Assembly: GCA_965224795.1 (NCBI GenBank)
Contig: CBDDAE010000001.1
Coordinates: 558,001 to 622,000, forward strand
From: NVTR01 sp036480115
GTDB lineage: Bacteria; Pseudomonadota; Alphaproteobacteria; Rhodobacterales; Rhodobacteraceae
Reading direction: 5' to 3'
DNA: 64,000 bases
Below are positions 1 through 7,581 of this stretch, in pieces. The stretch's first letter is position 1. Every line of letters begins with the position of its first letter. The position numbers and the translations under genes were made by a program. The notes under the pieces are model-generated. The model was not told where the DNA came from. It saw only the letters and a program-made list of their open reading frames with translations, and ran no database searches.

Positions 1-1
1 G

Positions 2-1531
2 CGCGCCGGTCAGTTTACCGAAGATACCGGCCCCCTGTCCCATAATGTACGCCCTGAAAGCTATGTTGAGATCAACAATTTTTACACCGCCACTGTCTAC
101 GAAAAAGGCGCCGAAGTAATTCGGATGTTGAAATTACTGGTGGGCGATGCAGGCTATGCGGATGCGCTGGACCTGTATTTCAAGCGCCATGACGGCGACG
201 CGGCCACGATAGAAGATTGGCTGGCGGTGTTTTCAGAAACATCGGGGCGCGATCTGGTCCAGTTCAAGCGGTGGTACAATCAGGCGGGCACGCCAAAATT
301 GGCTGTTTCTGATGACTTTAAGGATGGCATCTATACGCTTAATTTCAAACAGGAAACGCCGCCCACCCCCGGTCAGGATAAAAAGCTCCCTCAGGTTTTG
401 CCGATCTCTGTTGGCCTTCTGAACCCAAACGGCGACGAAGTACTGCCAACACAGGTGTTGGAAATGACCCAGGCCGAGCAAAGTTTTACCTTTACTGATC
501 TGGCCAATAAACCGATCCCCTCAATTTTGCGTGGATTTTCAGCACCCGTGATCCTGAGCGGCTGCTCACAGGATAACCTCACATTTTTGCTGGCCCATGA
601 CACCGACCCGTTTAACCGTTGGGAAGCGGGCCTTGCGCTTGGAAAATCAACTTTAACGGCAATGCTAACGCAAGACGCGCCGCCAGACCCTGCATATCTG
701 GATGCATTGGCAGGTATTGCCGTGGATAGCGATCTTGATCCCGCGTTTCGGGCGCGTGTTTTGCAAATTCCGGGGCCAGATGACATGGCCCAAACCCTGT
801 TTGATGCCGGCCATGTGCCTGACCCCAGCGCCATTCATGTGGCCCGTGAGACGTTGGAGCTGTCACTGGCGCAGCGCCTGGGCGCTGATTTGCCAAAACT
901 GCATTCAGATATGGCAACCCCTGGGCCCTATCGGCCAGATGCCGGACCGGCCGCCAAACGCGCCTTGCGCAGTGAAGTCCTGGCGCTGCAAAGCCGGTTG
1001 GATGATGGCGATCTGGCATATGCGCAGTTTGGAACTGCTGAAAACATGACCGAACAGTTTAGCGCTTTTGTGGCGCTTATCCCAACAGGTTACGGGGAAA
1101 AGGCTGTGCAGGTATTCTATGACCAGTGGCAGCATGAGCGCCTTGTGATTGATAAATGGTTCAGTGCCCAAATCTGTTATGCCAAACCTGAAAACGCTTT
1201 AAGCGTTGCACAAACACTCGCGCAACATTCTGATTTTAATACCGAAAACCCAAACCGCTTGCGATCGCTGGTGTCAGGGTTTGGCATTGGAAATCCGGCC
1301 GCATTTCACGCCGCTGATGGTGCGGGATACCGGTATTTCGCCGATTGGATGATCAGGGTCGACGCCAAAAACCCCATGGTGGCAGCGCGGTGGGCCAATG
1401 GATTTGGCACCTGGCAACACTATGACAAGGGGCGTCAGCAAAAAATCCAGTCTGAGCTAACGCGCATCGCGGAGTCACCTGATTTGTCCAGAGACACGGC
1501 TGAAATGGTGGCAAGGTTGCGCGCAGGATAG
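2..1531 (+). CDS. pepN: aminopeptidase N (M1 family), 3' part
   Basis: C-terminal part of an M1-family zinc aminopeptidase, which trims N-terminal residues from peptides in the cytoplasm. The frame is already open at the first bases, so the gene begins upstream and its HEXXH-E zinc site is not visible. The visible part starts at the end of the catalytic domain: TVYEKGAEVIRM contains the tyrosine that in E. coli PepN stabilises the tetrahedral intermediate. It is followed by a beta-sandwich region (roughly visible residues 105-185) and a long helical C-terminal domain ending ...MVARLRAG, as expected for PepN of proteobacteria. About 509 codons are seen of a usual 850-880. Family assignment is firm; substrate preference cannot be judged from this part. 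Confidence 0.95.
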   Translation, partial: RAGQFTEDTGPLSHNVRPESYVEINNFYTATVYEKGAEVIRMLKLLVGDAGYADALDLYFKRHDGDAATIEDWLAVFSETSGRDLVQFKRWYNQAGTPKLAVSDDFKDGIYTLNFKQETPPTPGQDKKLPQVLPISVGLLNPNGDEVLPTQVLEMTQAEQSFTFTDLANKPIPSILRGFSAPVILSGCSQDNLTFLLAHDTDPFNRWEAGLALGKSTLTAMLTQDAPPDPAYLDALAGIAVDSDLDPAFRARVLQIPGPDDMAQTLFDAGHVPDPSAIHVARETLELSLAQRLGADLPKLHSDMATPGPYRPDAGPAAKRALRSEVLALQSRLDDGDLAYAQFGTAENMTEQFSAFVALIPTGYGEKAVQVFYDQWQHERLVIDKWFSAQICYAKPENALSVAQTLAQHSDFNTENPNRLRSLVSGFGIGNPAAFHAADGAGYRYFADWMIRVDAKNPMVAARWANGFGTWQHYDKGRQQKIQSELTRIAESPDLSRDTAEMVARLRAG

Positions 1532-1636
1532 ACCTGCCCGCCCATTCAAGTGTGGCAAAACCTGCAAGGTTTCGCCAAATAATCGCCGGTTTACAAAGGT
1601 ATTTGCAGCCAGATTTTAATGGATAAGGCTGGTAAA

Positions 1637-2167
1637 ATGCCCATATTAATTGCCCTGCTTGGAATACTTGGTGGCGCCTATTTCTGGATGAATCGCGCCC
1701 GAAACGCCGCCCATATGGCCGGGGATCTGGCCGATGCGGCGCAAACCGCCCTTGGGGCTGCGCGTCGGTTTGGCTTTCGCCGCCAGGCCAACAAACACCC
1801 GGTTGAATGCATAGAAGACCCAAGCCTGGCCATTGGTTCGCTAACGCTGGCGTTTTTCCAACTTGGCACCATGCCCACAGAACAACAGAAAACGGCCCTG
1901 CTGGTGGCGTTTCAAAACCAGTTGCGCGTGTCGCTGACCGATGCCGAAGAAATCATGACCCTTGGTCACTGGTTCGTGCAGGAATGCAAAGGTGCAACCC
2001 CTGCTGTGACACGGCTGTCCAAGAAAGTCTGGAAACTGCAAGGTGCTGCCGGATTGGAACCAACAATGGCAATTATTCAGGATATCACCGACAGTGCCGG
2101 TTCTGATCTGAATGACCGTCAGGTTGAAGCCCTGGGCGATATCAAACGGGCCTTCCACGTCAAATAA
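1637..2167 (+). CDS. membrane-anchored TerB-like helical protein
   Basis: Protein of 176 residues. It opens with one hydrophobic segment (MPILIALLGILGGAYFW, residues 1-17) followed by basic residues, suggesting an N-terminal inner-membrane anchor with the rest in the cytoplasm. Residues about 55-176 are all-helical in character and resemble the TerB/DUF533 type of fold, an inference from composition only. Start: an ATG 18 bases upstream lacks a ribosome site, while the chosen ATG has AAGG eight bases before it. The gene lies between pepN and gatB on the same strand, with a 76-base gap to gatB. No catalytic residues are recognised and the function is unknown. Confidence 0.7.
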   Translation: MPILIALLGILGGAYFWMNRARNAAHMAGDLADAAQTALGAARRFGFRRQANKHPVECIEDPSLAIGSLTLAFFQLGTMPTEQQKTALLVAFQNQLRVSLTDAEEIMTLGHWFVQECKGATPAVTRLSKKVWKLQGAAGLEPTMAIIQDITDSAGSDLNDRQVEALGDIKRAFHVK

Positions 2168-2243
2168 ACGCCCGGGCAACCGCCCTTGCCCCGCCCCCTG
2201 ACCTGCCGTAAAACCCCGCTGAATTGATAAGGGGTTTTCGGCC

Positions 2244-3755
2244 ATGTTAGACACACCAATGTTAGCACCAACCGCCAAAACCATCGCCGGGGCCACCGGC
2301 GATTGGGAGCTTGTGATTGGGCTGGAGGTGCATGCACAGGTGGCGTCAAAGGCGAAATTGTTTTCCGGGGCGTCGACGAAATTTGGCGCTGAGCCCAATT
2401 CGAACGTCGCATTTGTGGACGCGGCGATGCCGGGGATGTTGCCGGTGATCAATGAGTTTTGCGTGGAACAGGCGGTGCGTACCGGGCTGGGTTTGCAGGC
2501 GGAAATCAACCTGAAATCTGCCTTTGATCGCAAGAACTATTTCTACCCTGACTTGCCGCAGGGATACCAGATTAGTCAATTATATCAACCCATTGTCGGC
2601 GAAGGCGAAGTGCTGGTTGAGATGGGTGATGGCACTGCGCGGCAGGTTCGGGTGGAGCGAATTCACATTGAACAGGACGCCGGGAAATCGATCCATGATA
2701 TGGATCCGAACATGTCGTTTGTTGACCTGAACCGGACCGGGGTGGCGCTGATGGAAATCGTGTCACGGCCCGACATCAGGGGGCCGGAAGAAGCGGCGGC
2801 TTATGTGGTCAAGATGCGCCAGATTTTGCGCTATCTTGGCACCTGTGATGGCAACATGCAAAACGGTAATATGCGGGCCGATGTGAACGTGTCGGTGTGC
2901 CGTCCCGGGGACTATGAAAAATTCCGGGAAAGCAATGATTTCAAGCACTTGGGAACACGGTGTGAGATCAAGAATATGAACTCTATGCGGTTTATTCAGG
3001 CCGCGATAAACCACGAAGCGCGCCGCCAAATTGGCATTCTGGAAGACGGTGGAAGCATTGATCAGGAGACCCGTTTATATGACCCGGATAAGGACGAAAC
3101 ACGGTCAATGCGCAGCAAGGAAGAGGCGCATGATTACCGGTATTTTCCTTGTCCTGACCTGCTGCCATTAGAGATTGAACAGGGCTGGGTGGATGATATT
3201 GCGGCCAGTTTACCCGAGCTGCCGGACGCCAAAAAAGCGCGGTTTATCAATGACTTCGGGTTGAAGGACTATGATGCTTCGGTGCTGACGGCAGAGTTGG
3301 ACGCGGCGGATTATTTTGAAACGGTGGCGCAGGGGCGCGACGGCAAGCTGGCGGCGAACTGGGTGATCAATGAGCTGTTTGGACGGCTGAAAAAAGAGGA
3401 TCATTCGATCAGCGACAGCCCGGTTTCGGCGGTGCATCTGGGGGCGATTGTGGACCTGATTTCAAGCGGCGACATCAACGGTAAGATCGCCAAGGAAGTC
3501 TTTGAAATTGCTTATACAACCGGGCGTGAACCGGTTGAAATTGTGGATACTGAAGGCCTGAAACAAGTGACTGATACAGGTGCCATTGAGGCAGCGGTGG
3601 ATGCGGTGATTGCCGACAATCCAGCGCAGGTAGAAAAGGCCCGCGCCAACCCAAAACTGGCGGGCTGGTTTGTCGGTCAGGTGATGAAGGCGACGGGCGG
3701 CAAAGCCAACCCGAAAGCGGTTAACGAATTGGTAAGCAAAAAGCTGGGTCTTTAA
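2244..3755 (+). CDS. gatB: Asp-tRNA(Asn)/Glu-tRNA(Gln) amidotransferase subunit B
   Basis: Subunit B of the GatCAB transamidosome, which converts misacylated Glu-tRNA(Gln) and Asp-tRNA(Asn) to Gln- and Asn-tRNA; GatB binds the tRNA and activates the acyl group with ATP. At 503 residues it has full family length. The N-terminal catalytic domain carries the hallmark VIGLEVHAQ (residues about 25-33), the metal-site segment with DVNVSV, and the YRYFPCPDLLPL motif. The helical and YqeY-like tail (residues about 330-503) ends with PKAVNELVSKKLGL, the tRNA-binding end. AAGGGG stands nine bases before the ATG. GatA and GatC are not nearby, which is common. A perfect 10-bp hairpin follows the gene. 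Confidence 0.97.
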   Translation: MLDTPMLAPTAKTIAGATGDWELVIGLEVHAQVASKAKLFSGASTKFGAEPNSNVAFVDAAMPGMLPVINEFCVEQAVRTGLGLQAEINLKSAFDRKNYFYPDLPQGYQISQLYQPIVGEGEVLVEMGDGTARQVRVERIHIEQDAGKSIHDMDPNMSFVDLNRTGVALMEIVSRPDIRGPEEAAAYVVKMRQILRYLGTCDGNMQNGNMRADVNVSVCRPGDYEKFRESNDFKHLGTRCEIKNMNSMRFIQAAINHEARRQIGILEDGGSIDQETRLYDPDKDETRSMRSKEEAHDYRYFPCPDLLPLEIEQGWVDDIAASLPELPDAKKARFINDFGLKDYDASVLTAELDAADYFETVAQGRDGKLAANWVINELFGRLKKEDHSISDSPVSAVHLGAIVDLISSGDINGKIAKEVFEIAYTTGREPVEIVDTEGLKQVTDTGAIEAAVDAVIADNPAQVEKARANPKLAGWFVGQVMKATGGKANPKAVNELVSKKLGL

Positions 3756-3778
3756 AGTCTTTAAACAGTTCAGAGGCC

Positions 3779-3801
3779 GCTGTTTAAACTCTTTAAACAG
3801 C
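3779..3801 (+). terminator. 10-bp stem-loop after gatB
   Basis: Perfect inverted repeat GCTGTTTAAA / TTTAAACAGC with a 3-base CTC loop, 24 bases after the gatB stop. The string TCTTTAAACAG also occurs 31 bases earlier (3759-3769), so a second partner for the left arm exists. There is no T run after the stem, so a Rho-independent terminator is only a guess; it could protect the mRNA end. Confidence 0.4.
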
Positions 3802-3897
3802 GTTTGGTGGGGTGAAAGGTTAGCAAACGGTTAATTTGTGACCCATTGATCCAACGATCCGAATCCCTTAGCCTTCCGCAGAATTAGGGGAAACTTT

Positions 3898-5729
3898 GTG
3901 CCAGTATTTTCGGGCGAAGATCTGACCAAATCTGCGAAACTTCTGACCTCGGCAGCGATCGTTGTAGCCGACCCCACTGGGTTGACTGCGGGTGCGGTCG
4001 GCTTGGACGCAGTGCTGACCTATTATGATGTGAAAACTGCAACCCATCCCGATCTGAAAAAGTTGGAAAAGGAAGTTGCTAAAAACTGAAGACCCAACTT
4101 AACACACCTAATTACCATTACCCAACTGGCGCGAAGATTCACCTGCCGCAGATGATGGAGGCCGGGCTGTCCACACCGGCCGAATTTGTCGACTGCAATC
4201 TTTATGCAACAAAGATTGTTGAACTGATGATCACACGGTTCAAGGAAGCTGAACACAAAAACCCGGCAATGATTGAGGCCTACCGTTTCCTTTGCCTACC
4301 CGTTTTGAGCGATTTGATGGACGATCCGCGAATGATGGCGGTGCTCAATCCGAAGATCGCGCGCAAGCAATTGGATGAGCTTGCAACGATAACTGCCAGA
4401 CTGGACCAACTAAATAATCTTTCCAGAAATGAATGGGAAAAATTGGCAAATGACTTTGAAATCGAAAACCCCGCTGATCTAAGTGATGCAAAGTTGCTGG
4501 AGCTGCTGACCCTGAAGGCCAAGGAACATCGGGGGCTGAAAGCCGCGCTAGCAGAACTAAAGGACAAGTTGCCCCAGCTTGACAATGTAATCTCCGATGC
4601 GATGGCGCAGCTCGAGCTTGGCGACACCAATGCCGTGCGCGCGATCATTGCCGATGCGCGAATAACGCTGCGTGACTCGACTCTGCAAAAATCTCTGGAA
4701 CAGGATGCCGATCTGGTCGAGGTTGACGCAAGGGCGCTGATCCTGATGGGGGATGTGCAGCAGGCCAGCGACATCCTGAATGCAGCGGCCGACAGTTTTG
4801 CGTCGATCGATCCACTGGAACCGGCGCGGCGGCGGGCGCGGTATTATGAGCCGCTCTATGATCACGGGCTGGCCTTTGGTGGGGCCGGGCTGGGGCTGGC
4901 GGTGGATATGTTGCAGGTGGTTTTGGCTGTGGTGACACGCGAGGCGGATGCCAGGCTTTGGGCTGTAACACAGAACAATTTGGGCAACGCGTTGTTGAAC
5001 ATTGGTAAGCGCGAGATCGGATCAGACAATCTGTCGGCCGCCGTCAACGCCTATGAGAACGCTCTATTGGAAATTTCGCAAAAGGCAGTGCCACTGTTGT
5101 GGGCCAAGGCGCAGAACAATCTAGGCAGTGCATTGCAGAACCTTGGCGAGCGCGAGGCCAGGACTGACACCTTGCTTCGCGCTGTGGACGCCTTTCACGC
5201 TGCCCTGTTGGAACTTACGCAGGAGGCAGTGCCGCTAGTCTGGGCAATGACATAGAACAATCTTGGCACCGCACTGGCAGCCCTTGGCGAGCGCGAGACC
5301 GGAACAGCCACTCTGTTGGCCGCCGTCAATGCCTATGAGAATGCTCTGCTGGAATTGACGCAAGAGGCGGCGCCGCTGGACTGGGCCAAGACGCAGAACA
5401 ATTTGGGCAGTGCATTGCAGAACCTTGGCGAGCGCGAAGCGGGGGCAGACAGTCTGTTAGCCGCCGTCAAAGCCTATGAGAACGCCCTGCTGGAATACAT
5501 CCGCGAAGCGGCGCCACTGGACTGGGCAGCCACACAGGGAAACCTGACCAATCTGGAACTGGCGTTATTTGATAAGGATGGCGACGGGGCGCATCTGGAC
5601 GCGGCGGCGGCGTATCTGGCGGATGCGCGGGAAGTTTTTGGGGCGGACGGGGCCAGCCAGTATCTGGCGATATCGGATAGGCTGGCGGCGCAGATTAAAG
5701 TACGGCGGAGAAAATTGAAGGTCGACTGA
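3898..5729 (+). pseudogene. TPR-repeat protein gene with one frameshift and one amber codon
   Basis: One reading unit of about 610 codons that is now in three pieces. Piece 1 (3898-4089) starts at GTG with AGGGGA seven bases upstream and encodes MPVFSGEDLTKSAKLL up to KEVAKN. At the A5 run 4081-4085 the frame must move by one base; with A6 the protein reads ...EKEVAKKLKTQLN and continues without a break into the next piece. Piece 2 runs to a TAG at 5253-5255. Piece 3 continues in the same frame to 5729. Residues about 330 onward are tandem 47-residue TPR-like repeats with QNNLGSALQNLGERE signatures; at DNA level the Q codon recurs every 141 bases (4971, 5112, 5253, 5394, 5535) and only the third is TAG rather than CAG. 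Similar repeats occur in many alphaproteobacterial scaffold proteins. No enzymatic domain is seen. It may be a true pseudogene or partly a sequence error. Confidence 0.7.
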
Positions 5730-5748
5730 TCTGTTTACCACTACATCA

Positions 5749-5815
5749 GGGCAGCGCCCGGACCTCGGGGTGGGCGAGAAGCGCCCTCCCCGTGGGGGAG
5801 GTCCGGGCGCTGCCC
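5749..5815. repeat. large intergenic palindrome (REP-like)
   Basis: Outer arms GGGCAGCGCCCGGACCTC (5749-5766) and its exact reverse complement (5798-5815) enclose a second near-perfect arm pair, GGGGTGGGCG / CGCCCTCCCC, around AGAA. The whole folds into one long GC-rich hairpin of about 28 pairs. It sits between the TPR gene and the DUF4177 gene, where it could end transcription or be a member of a dispersed palindromic family; no second copy was noticed in the window. Confidence 0.7.
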
Positions 5816-5904
5816 GTGCGGGCACGGGCGATTTGACATCTGTGGCGCTTGAAAATTCTGCTCTGCCCCCGTAGAACCACCCGATCAGTATCAGGAGCCG
5901 CCCC

Positions 5905-6306
5905 ATGTCAGCCTATGAGTATAAAGTCATTCCCGCCCCCAACCGCGCGGTGCGGGTGAAGGGCGTTAAGGGCACCGAGGCTCGGTTTGCCAACGCCATT
6001 CAAAGCGCAATGAACGATCAGGCGGGTGACGGTTGGGAATATCTGCGCACAGATACGCTGCCTTGCGAAGAACGTCAGGGCTTGCGCGGGCGCATAACCG
6101 TTTACAAAAACCTGCTGGTGTTTCGCCGGGCAGTTGAAGCGGCGGAAGAAGTTGCGCCAGAACCTGTGTCGATCGCGCCTGCCTTTGCTGGTGTGACGCG
6201 GGATGCGCCTGTTGAACGCCCGCAGGCACCGGCAGTTGCGCCCGAACCAGTGCTGCGCGAAACCACACCCGAAGTTGTGGTGCTACGCGATCACAGCCGC
6301 GATTAG
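5905..6306 (+). CDS. DUF4177 family protein
   Basis: Protein of 133 residues. Residues 1-72 match the small DUF4177 fold: the opening YEYKVIPAP, the phrase GDGWEYLRTDTLP and the strand VYKNLLVFRR are typical. The tail (residues about 75-133) is rich in Pro, Ala, Glu and Val and probably disordered. AGGAG lies seven bases before the ATG. The gene stands alone after a large palindrome and converges on the bolA-like gene, whose stop lies ten bases beyond its own. The function of the family is not known. Confidence 0.85.
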   Translation: MSAYEYKVIPAPNRAVRVKGVKGTEARFANAIQSAMNDQAGDGWEYLRTDTLPCEERQGLRGRITVYKNLLVFRRAVEAAEEVAPEPVSIAPAFAGVTRDAPVERPQAPAVAPEPVLRETTPEVVVLRDHSRD

Positions 6307-6315
6307 CCAGCGGCG

Positions 6316-6582
6316 CTATTGATCCGGGGTCTGTAAATCCAACGACAGGGCATGGATTTGGCTAAGCAGCCCACGGCCCAGGGTGTCATGCAGCAGGCGG
6401 TGGCGTTCTATCCGGCTAAGGCCGGTAAACTTGGCGGATGTCACGGCGATATTGAAATGACTTTCACCGCCTTCGCGAAAGCCGCCATGGCCCCGGTGGG
6501 ATTCGCTGTCATCGACCAATTCATAGGCGTCCTTACCAAAAGCCGCCGCTAATTTATCGTGGATTTCGTCAGTTACTGACAT
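6316..6582 (-). CDS. BolA family protein
   Basis: Small cytoplasmic protein of 88 residues with the BolA alpha/beta fold. BolA proteins work with monothiol glutaredoxins in iron-sulfur cluster and iron signalling. Family marks are ELVDDSESHRGH (residues about 21-32, with the conserved His/Ser cluster), the ESHFNIAVTSAKF strand and RHRLLHDTLG near the end. Longer readings of the frame are possible, but homologues begin close to MSVTDEIHDKL and this ATG fits. It is transcribed divergently from the J-domain gene, 74 bases apart. No glutaredoxin gene is adjacent. Confidence 0.93.
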   Translation of the reverse strand: MSVTDEIHDKLAAAFGKDAYELVDDSESHRGHGGFREGGESHFNIAVTSAKFTGLSRIERHRLLHDTLGRGLLSQIHALSLDLQTPDQ

Positions 6583-6656
6583 ATTTTTACACTCGCCCCT
6601 TCTATCCGTTCGCAAATGGTCTAAACTCCTGTGGCCGAGTCGAAAAGGTAAGAGTG

Positions 6657-7286
6657 ATGGATAAATCAGATCCGTTCGGTTTTGACATGTCAGTGTCGAC
6701 CGACAAAAAAAAGCGAACACGCGGCAAGCGGGGCATGTCGGGGGCGTTTGAAACGTCCACCCGGGCCTGCGAACATCCGGAGTGCAAAGAGGTTGGGCAA
6801 TACCGCGCGCCCAGATCGCCCGATGTGCTGGATGACTACCTGTGGTTTTGCAAAGACCATGTGCGGGCTTACAATCTGAAGTGGAACTTTTTTAACGGCG
6901 CCACGGAAGAAGAAATGCAGGACCAGATTGACAAGGACCGGGTCTGGGAGCGCGAAACAAAACCGTTCAAAAAGGGCGAAGAGGCCAAGGCCTGGTCGCG
7001 GCTTGGCATTGATGATCCGCATCAGGTGCTGGGGGCAAACGCGACACAAAACCCCGGGAGATCCATCACCGGGACACGCAAACTGCCCGCCGTTGAGCGC
7101 AAGGCCATCAATATTTTAGAGGCCAAGGACCACTGGACGAAGGTGGAATTGCGCAAACAGTACAAGTTGCTGATCAAGGTGCTGCACCCGGATATGAACG
7201 GCGGCGACCGGTCGCAAGAGGAACAGTTGCAGGAAGTTGTCTGGGCCTGGGATCAGATTAAGGACAGCCGGAATTTTAGTAAGTGA
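6657..7286 (+). CDS. J-domain (DnaJ-like) protein
   Basis: Protein of 209 residues with a C-terminal J domain (residues about 145-205). The HPD tripeptide that stimulates Hsp70 ATPase is present in KVLHPDMNGGD, between helix II (ELRKQYKLLIK) and helix III (QLQEVVWAWDQI). The N-terminal 95 residues contain CEHPECKEVG and CKDHV, a Cys/His set that could hold a zinc ion (inference). It would act as a specialised co-chaperone of DnaK. A GTG lies directly before the chosen ATG; both share the AAGGTAAG ribosome site. A hairpin terminator follows nine bases after the stop. Confidence 0.88.
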   Translation: MDKSDPFGFDMSVSTDKKKRTRGKRGMSGAFETSTRACEHPECKEVGQYRAPRSPDVLDDYLWFCKDHVRAYNLKWNFFNGATEEEMQDQIDKDRVWERETKPFKKGEEAKAWSRLGIDDPHQVLGANATQNPGRSITGTRKLPAVERKAINILEAKDHWTKVELRKQYKLLIKVLHPDMNGGDRSQEEQLQEVVWAWDQIKDSRNFSK

Positions 7287-7294
7287 ATACTTGT

Positions 7295-7330
7295 GCCGAC
7301 CCCCGGTTGCCCCGGGGATCGGCTGTTTTA
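7295..7330. terminator. bidirectional hairpin terminator
   Basis: GCCGA-C-CCCCGG pairs with CCGGGG-A-TCGGC (one mismatch) and is followed on the plus strand by TGTTTTA. It lies between the J-domain gene and the convergent 44-residue protein gene, so it can serve both. Confidence 0.65.
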
Positions 7331-7465
7331 TTAGTGTTTTGAAAGGCCCAGCAATGTGTAGGCTACTACCATCATCACATCGATGTGGTCGATCCAGCCC
7401 AAGAAGACGGCCAAATGTGCTGAGGCCAGCATCAGGTGAATCGTACGGTGGTTAATCCGGAACAT
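7331..7465 (-). CDS. 44-residue single-pass membrane protein
   Basis: Short gene supported mainly by its ribosome site: AGGAGG lies seven bases before the ATG, the best such site in the neighbourhood. The product starts MFRINHRTIHLML, has one hydrophobic span (about residues 12-40, MLASAHLAVFLGW through VVAYTLLGL) broken by an Asp-His-Ile-Asp turn, and ends SKH. It is therefore probably a small inner-membrane protein, perhaps with two short helices. It shares a bidirectional terminator with the J-domain gene. No family is recognised. Confidence 0.6.
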   Translation of the reverse strand: MFRINHRTIHLMLASAHLAVFLGWIDHIDVMMVVAYTLLGLSKH

Positions 7466-7581
7466 ATCGTTCCTCCTGTCTTGAGACGTGCAAGCCGGGG
7501 CGCCCCGGCCGCACAATCGAGCGCTAGGGAAAATATAGGGTGTGCGACAATGCGTTGTAATTACTCAAAAAAATTCAAAAA

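Noticed and set aside
4078..4089. Programmed -1 frameshift site in the TPR gene
   Set aside because: The heptamer is T AAA AAC, not a canonical X XXY YYZ site with re-pairing in the P position, and loss of one A explains it more simply.
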